From: Dactylosporangium sp. AC04546
Lineage (GTDB): Bacteria > Actinomycetota > Actinomycetes > Mycobacteriales > Micromonosporaceae
DNA: 9,660 bases
Reading direction: 5' to 3'
Assembly (NCBI RefSeq): GCF_022095675.1
Contig: NZ_JAHYSG010000210.1
Coordinates: 1-9,660 of the forward strand
Below are positions 7,201 to 9,660 of this stretch, piece after piece. Numbering within the stretch: position 1 is the first letter of the stretch; every line of letters begins with the position of its first letter. The notes below the pieces were generated by a model, which was not told the DNA's origin, did not search any database, and worked only from the letters and a program-made list of their open reading frames with translations. The position numbers and the translations under genes are program-made.

Positions 7201-7597
7201 TGGTGACCCGGCAGTCGGTCATGACGACCGACGCGCCGCCACGCACGAAGACGGCCGCCGGCGACTCGGCGTTGATCTCGCAGTTGTCCAGTCGCAGCCG
7301 GCCGGTCACGACGTCGATCGCGGCCGATCCGCTGTCGCGATGGCGAAGCACGAGCCCGGAGAGGGTCGCGGCCTCCGTTCCCATGTGGACACCGGCGCCG
7401 GCTGGAGGAGCGATCAGTACGCTGCCCCGGCCGTCGCGAGCCGTGATGGTGACCGGCACCGACAGGCTCAGGACCTCCTCGTACTCGCCGGGCAGGACGT
7501 CGATGATGGCACCGCTCTCCGCCGCGGCCAGCGCGTCGGCGATGTGCCGATGACATCCTGGCTCGCTCGGTGAAACGGTGTGCACGCGCCGGTTCAC
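4271..7597 (-). CDS. Right-handed beta-helix fused to tandem CbbX/EccA-like AAA ATPase domains
   Basis: The 1108-residue product has three parts. Residues about 10-68 form a cap with the IIDVLPGEYEE motif that begins many pectate-lyase-like helices. Residues 69-528 are a beta-helix of twenty 23-residue rungs. After a short linker come two AAA domains of the CbbX/CfqX (SpoVK, EccA) type at about 560-825 and 843-1105. AAA1 has Walker A GPPGTGKT at 610-617, Walker B VLFIDE at 669-674 and an arginine-finger candidate in SNPGLQSRF (R732). AAA2 has the same motifs at 894-901, 953-958 and R1015. The pore loop is HVGGT (650) in AAA1 and YIGQT (934) in AAA2; the latter matches the CbbX pore loop. CbbX relatives remodel protein complexes with ATP, and EccA serves ESX secretion. 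A similar chaperone role here is inference. The GTG at 7597 is chosen because GGGGAG lies 8 nt upstream; earlier in-frame starts fall inside the YbaB-like gene. Confidence 0.92.
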   Translation of the reverse strand: MNRRVHTVSPSEPGCHRHIADALAAAESGAIIDVLPGEYEEVLSLSVPVTITARDGRGSVLIAPPAGAGVHMGTEAATLSGLVLRHRDSGSAAIDVVTGRLRLDNCEINAESPAAVFVRGGASVVMTDCRVTNEVGAGIVAVDAATGSVDRCQIERLGTSGVVLRSGADLVLRDCTITEAQGNGICGTDGARGSVKGCDISRTGGPAVALDKQATTRIVDTTVHETSDVGIFVAGSARASIDGCEVTETAGDGMLLADGADPVVRDTRFTHARGHAIRLVGRSRGSFSGCTVTGGSQAAIWVGGGSDPSFSDLTVTGAVDAALVVVEGSAGTFDGVELRECRQHGVRIGSGGNPVLRRLRIHGCQGHGVLVRENGRGRIADAEIADTRHAGVYAADGGAPELDGSRITGSDDVGLLVGELGRCVLRDSEVAEARTGGIVVERLAEATLERTTVRDSGGDGVRFDSEARGQLTGVTVTGNEADGIKVDSDQPIVIRDCTVRGNGGAGVRQPEPGPRLTVENLTSTGNGAADVYPKRATAERGAPEAPGSAEAVPVLVESTDALLAELRELVGLVSVKREVASLVSLQQLARRRGALGLPGPPMSRHLVFAGPPGTGKTTVARLYGRILASLGVLPKGHVVEVSRADLVAQHVGGTAIKTTEKFTEALGGVLFIDEAYALASDYEASGHSFGREAIDALVKLMEDHRDDVVVVAAGYPHQMRGFLRSNPGLQSRFTRTVDFDNYTAEELVTIVEHFCRTHHYTLEYGTRSALQAYFARIPRDENFGNARTARKVFEEMVERQAQRLDVAGSTSPQDLMRLLPADLGTPTSSGVGAGASTASGGDVTALLDRLHAMVGLENVKREVTDLVNLLAAARHRQAAGLPVPSVSRHLIFAGPPGTGKTTVARLLGDLLAALGVLATGQLVEVSRADLVAQYIGQTAIRTKEAFDRARGGVLFIDEAYTLSRSGQSGNDFGHEAVDTLVKLMEDHRDEVVVIAAGYTAEMATFLVGNPGLASRFSTRIEFENYSADELVTIVRQHADHAGYSCEPRTLGALQRYFAGIERGRSFGNGRHARQVLDVLIRRQAGRIATLASPTTDDLTLLLPEDLPK
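4274..5920 (-). repeat. Tandem duplication of the AAA ATPase module
   Basis: The two AAA modules (5123-5920 and 4274-5071) align along their whole length. Both carry G-L-x-x-V-K-R-E-V, S-R-H-L-x-F-A-G-P-P-G-T-G-K-T-T-V-A-R, V-S-R-A-D-L-V-A-Q, V-K-L-M-E-D-H-R-D, A-A-G-Y, N-P-G-L-x-S-R-F and F-G-N-x-R motifs. They are separated by a Gly/Ser/Thr-rich linker. This is an internal gene duplication followed by divergence, most visible in the pore loop. Confidence 0.85.
6014..7393 (-). repeat. Twenty beta-helix rungs of 23 residues (69 bp period)
   Basis: Starting at residue 69 of the protein, each rung begins with G or A followed by a hydrophobic residue (for example GIFV, GVLV, GLLV, GIVV) and recurs every 23 residues. 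The first nineteen rungs, to 6083, need no insertion or deletion; rung 20 is less regular. Rung position 15 is Cys in rungs 2, 3, 4, 5, 6, 8, 10 and 19. The repeats are divergent at DNA level, so this is a protein solenoid and not a DNA tandem array. Confidence 0.88.
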
Positions 7598-7605
7598 GCC
7601 ATCCG

Positions 7606-7611
7606 CTCCCC
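7606..7611 (-). promoter_or_regulatory. Ribosome binding site GGGGAG for the beta-helix/AAA gene
   Basis: GGGGAG on the minus strand begins at the last base of the TAG stop of the YbaB-like gene and ends 8 nt before the GTG at 7597. This decides the start of the beta-helix/AAA gene in favour of that GTG. Confidence 0.6.
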
Positions 7612-8132
7612 TACGCCTCGTCCCCGCCCGTAGCCGTGGCTGCGGGTGGTGCCGCATCGGTGTCGTCGTGGGTGGCCGGCGGGCCGGCCGCGCCCGAGCC
7701 GCGCCGGTGGCCGAGGCTGGCCTCCATCGAGCCCAGCAGGTCCACCACCGACTGCGGCAGCGTGACCGCGTCCGTCACCGCCGCGCCCCAGTCGAACCGG
7801 CCGCTCACGATGTCCGCGACGTCGGCCCCCTCGGGGAGGCTGTCGCTCACCGACTCCAGCACGGCGGTCCGCGCTGATTGCTGGGCCTGCCGGATGGTCG
7901 TCACGATGATGTCGGCCAGTTCGGCCGGCGCAAGATTCCGGTAGCTGTTCCCGTGGAACGTGAGGCCGGTGATGTCACCGCGTGCGTCGACCGTCACCGA
8001 GACCTGCCGGCGGGCGGACCGGGCGGATCCGGTCACCTCCTGGATGCTGTCGTGCAGCTGGCTCAGGCTCGCTTTCTGCTTCCCGATCTCGGCCATGACC
8101 TCGTTCAGCATGGCCTCAATGCCAGGGCGCAT
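7611..8132 (-). CDS. YbaB/EbfC-family protein
   Basis: The 173-residue product has the YbaB plan. An N-terminal coiled helix (about 4-35) is followed by a strand pair around Q-V-S-V-T-V-D-A-R-G-D-I-T-G-L-T-F (44-60). Then comes Y-R-N-L-A-P-A-E-L-A-D-I-I (about 65-77) leading into a second long helix. Residues 140-173 are an added Pro/Ala/Thr-rich tail. Classical YbaB/EbfC proteins are about 105-115 residues, dimeric and nucleoid-associated. In ESX loci a relative, EspL, supports secretion in place of a housekeeping DNA-binding role. The lack of dnaX or recR neighbours here and the AAA/WXG100 context favour the secretion-linked type (inference). Three ATG codons in a row open the frame (8138, 8135, 8132). 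The third has the best spacing to GGAGG and is chosen. The start overlaps the end of the upstream repeat-protein gene by 17 nt. Confidence 0.88.
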   Translation of the reverse strand: MRPGIEAMLNEVMAEIGKQKASLSQLHDSIQEVTGSARSARRQVSVTVDARGDITGLTFHGNSYRNLAPAELADIIVTTIRQAQQSARTAVLESVSDSLPEGADVADIVSGRFDWGAAVTDAVTLPQSVVDLLGSMEASLGHRRGSGAAGPPATHDDTDAAPPAATATGGDEA

Positions 8133-9660
8133 CATCATCCTCCACGGTGGGCTCGACGGCGGCGGGTCGGCCGAGCGCGGAATCGGCGGCCGAGACGGGC
8201 TGGGTCCAGACGCTGTCGGACTCGGTCAGCCGCGTCTGGCTCCGGTACGGCTCGTCGTCGTTCGAGCCGTCGAAGGGGTATGCCGTCATGGCAGCCCGCG
8301 GCCCGCGCCGCTCGTCGGTCGTCGGCGGGCGCCACCGCACGGCCGGGGATCGCGGCGTCTCCGGGCGCCCGGGCGAGCCCGCACTCCACCCGGCGCCCAA
8401 CGGCGCGGCGCCCGCGAACGCGCCGACCGGCGAACCAGCGGGTGGGGTCGCCGCCACCGCGCTCATCGTCGGCATCGCCGCGGTCGGTACGACAGGCGCG
8501 CCGACGCTCGTCAGCACCGTGCCCGGATCGCCGGTACCCGCGGTGACGTTGAACTGCGGCAATCCGATTCCTGAGGCGGTGAAGGTGCCGTCCCCCGTCG
8601 GGTAAGCGGTCTGCGACGAGATCGGCGTGAGCTCGCCCGGGGGAGCCGGCGCGTAGGCGGCGGTCGCCGCGGGGGCGCTGCCCGTTGCCATGGTGTCGTA
8701 GCCGCGACCGGCACCCAGGGCGATGTCCGGCTTACCGTCGCCGTTGAGGTCGATGCCACGCACGCCGTTCGCCGCCGTGACCGTGGGCGCGTCCTTGAGG
8801 ATCTGGCCGTCCTGGCCGATGTCCGGCCGCCCGTCACCGTTGACGTCGACGCCCGTGACGCCGTCGACCGTGACCAGCTTCGCGCCGCTGAGGGGCCGGC
8901 CCCGCATGTCGAGGTCGGCGACTCCGTCACCGTCGACGTCCAGTCCACGTACGCCGTCGTGTTCGACGATCGGGGCGTCGGGCAGGACCTGCCGGTCGAG
9001 CAGGATGTCGGGATCGCCGTCGCCGTCGACGTCGACCCCGATCGCACCGTTGTCGCCGGTGGCGAGCGCGTCGTAGCTGAGCAGCTCGCCGTTGCGGCCG
9101 ATGTCCGGTACGCCGTCGCCGTTGACGTCGACGCCCCAGAGCCCACCCGACTCCACCAGTTTGGCGCCCGGTAGCGGCCTGCCGTCGAGCCCGATGTCGG
9201 GCACGCCGTCGCCGTCGACGTCAACGCCCCACACCTGGTCGGTGCCCTGTACCAGCGGCGCTCCGGGCGAGATCGGCCCGTTGAGCTTCAGGTCGGGACG
9301 CCCGTCGTCGTTGACGTCGACACCGAAGCCGTCCGTGCCCTTGGCCAGCGGCGCGTCCTTGAGGATCTCGCCGTTGGGTCCGATGTCCGGCTTCCCGTCG
9401 CCGTTGACGTCCAGGCCGCGCGTGCCGTCCGGCCCGTCGACCAACGGCTTGCCCGGCAGCGGTTTGCCATCGGTGCCGATGTCGGGCTGACCGTCGCCGT
9501 CGACGTCGATCCCCTGCGTGCCGTCGGGCGTCTGCGTCACGGGTGCGCCGGGGAGCACCGGTGACCCGGGTTCCGACGTGCCCGGCGATGAGGGATCGCC
9601 ACCGGATCCGCCGCCACCCGGCGAGTCACCGCCGCCGGACGGTTCGCCCCCACCCGAGCC
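8116..9660 (-). CDS. Calcium-loop repeat protein (partial, N-terminus off the right edge)
   Basis: The frame is open to the right edge, so 514 C-terminal residues are visible and the true start lies outside. The visible part starts with a Gly/Ser/Pro-rich linker of about 35 residues. Nine repeats of 30-32 residues follow, each centred on D-x-[DN]-x-D-G-x-x-D (for example DVDGDGQPDIG). This is the spacing of dockerin, thrombospondin type 3 and EF-hand-like calcium loops. A Pro/Ala/Thr-rich stretch comes next, with an acidic tail ending D-D-D-A-P-W-H. There is no membrane helix. Proteins with such loops usually fold outside the cell where calcium is plentiful, so an exported or surface protein is likely. 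The route is unknown because the N-terminus is missing; given the neighbours, a type VII-type helical domain could precede the linker, which is inference. The gene ends 17 nt inside the YbaB-like gene, so the two are probably co-expressed. Confidence 0.85.
   Translation of the reverse strand, partial: GSGGGEPSGGGDSPGGGGSGGDPSSPGTSEPGSPVLPGAPVTQTPDGTQGIDVDGDGQPDIGTDGKPLPGKPLVDGPDGTRGLDVNGDGKPDIGPNGEILKDAPLAKGTDGFGVDVNDDGRPDLKLNGPISPGAPLVQGTDQVWGVDVDGDGVPDIGLDGRPLPGAKLVESGGLWGVDVNGDGVPDIGRNGELLSYDALATGDNGAIGVDVDGDGDPDILLDRQVLPDAPIVEHDGVRGLDVDGDGVADLDMRGRPLSGAKLVTVDGVTGVDVNGDGRPDIGQDGQILKDAPTVTAANGVRGIDLNGDGKPDIALGAGRGYDTMATGSAPAATAAYAPAPPGELTPISSQTAYPTGDGTFTASGIGLPQFNVTAGTGDPGTVLTSVGAPVVPTAAMPTMSAVAATPPAGSPVGAFAGAAPLGAGWSAGSPGRPETPRSPAVRWRPPTTDERRGPRAAMTAYPFDGSNDDEPYRSQTRLTESDSVWTQPVSAADSALGRPAAVEPTVEDDDAPWH
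8139..8143 (-). promoter_or_regulatory. Ribosome binding site GGAGG for the YbaB-like gene
   Basis: GGAGG on the minus strand is followed directly by ATGATGATG. Only the third ATG (8132) has a normal spacing of 6 nt. The site lies inside the coding end of the upstream gene, which indicates coupled translation. Confidence 0.65.
8701..9546 (-). repeat. Nine calcium-loop repeats arranged as three ABC triplets
   Basis: Nine units of 30-32 residues (about 90-96 bp) each carry one D-x-[DN]-x-D-G-x-x-D loop; unit three has N-D-D-G and unit seven V-A-D in place of P-D. The units also match at a distance of three. Units 1, 4 and 7 start with A-P, use D-V-D-G-D-G and end P-L-[PS]-G. Units 2, 5 and 8 use D-V-N-G-D-G-x-P-D-I-G and end [EQ]-[IL]-L. 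Units 3, 6 and 9 are the most variable. Triplets lie at 9262-9546, 8977-9261 and 8701-8976. Confidence 0.85.

Noticed and set aside
5447..7573. A 708-codon open frame on the plus strand opposite the beta-helix/AAA gene
   Set aside because: Its product is rich in D, R, Q, H and G with no recognisable motif, and it is the mirror of a gene with clear AAA and solenoid motifs. Long antisense frames are expected at this GC content.
8701..9546. Regular repeats of about 95 bp that might suggest a CRISPR array or DNA satellite
   Set aside because: The repeats are coding, vary in sequence, keep frame and encode calcium-loop units. There is no constant repeat with unique spacers.

Overview
The window is very GC-rich and shows the strong third-position G/C bias, long spurious open frames on both strands and GTG starts typical of an actinomycete. 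The gene content (WXG100-type proteins, a YbaB-like protein, a CbbX/EccA-like AAA ATPase) fits a filamentous or spore-forming actinobacterium, perhaps Micromonosporales; that placement is inference from style and content, not from a marker gene.

All seven genes lie on the minus strand and read from right to left. In order of transcription they are: (1) a partial protein with a Gly/Ser/Pro-rich leader and nine calcium-loop repeats (8116-9660, N-terminus beyond the right edge); (2) a YbaB/EbfC-family protein (7611-8132); (3) a 1108-residue fusion of a regular right-handed beta-helix with two CbbX-like AAA ATPase domains (4271-7597); (4) a 597-residue protein of unknown family with an apparent three-fold internal repeat (2481-4274); (5) a single-pass membrane protein with an extracytoplasmic, cysteine-bearing beta domain (1663-2484); (6) a WXG100-like helical protein (1257-1592); (7) the N-terminal 415 residues of a WXG100-like, membrane-segment-containing protein of the kind that carries polymorphic toxin domains (1-1247, C-terminus beyond the left edge).

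The genes are tightly packed. There are overlaps between 1 and 2 (17 nt), 3 and 4 (ATGA), and 4 and 5 (GTGA or 25 nt), and gaps of 13 nt between 2 and 3 and 9 nt between 6 and 7. The only real spacer is 70 bp (1593-1662) before the WXG100 gene; it contains the most AT-rich patch in the window and could hold a second promoter. No stretch over 300 bp lacks a gene, and I see no RNA genes, insertion sequences, CRISPR arrays or convincing terminators.

The set resembles accessory parts of an ESX/type VII secretion locus. A YbaB-like protein recalls EspL, a CbbX-type AAA protein recalls EccA, and a WXG100 partner sits next to a CpnT-like WXG100-domain protein. No core component (EccB, EccC, EccD, EccE, MycP) is visible. 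A working model, which is inference, is that the ATPase with its beta-helix rod and the YbaB-like protein act as cytosolic chaperone or remodelling factors for export of the WXG100 pair and perhaps of the calcium-repeat protein. The effector domain, if there is one, lies off the left edge.
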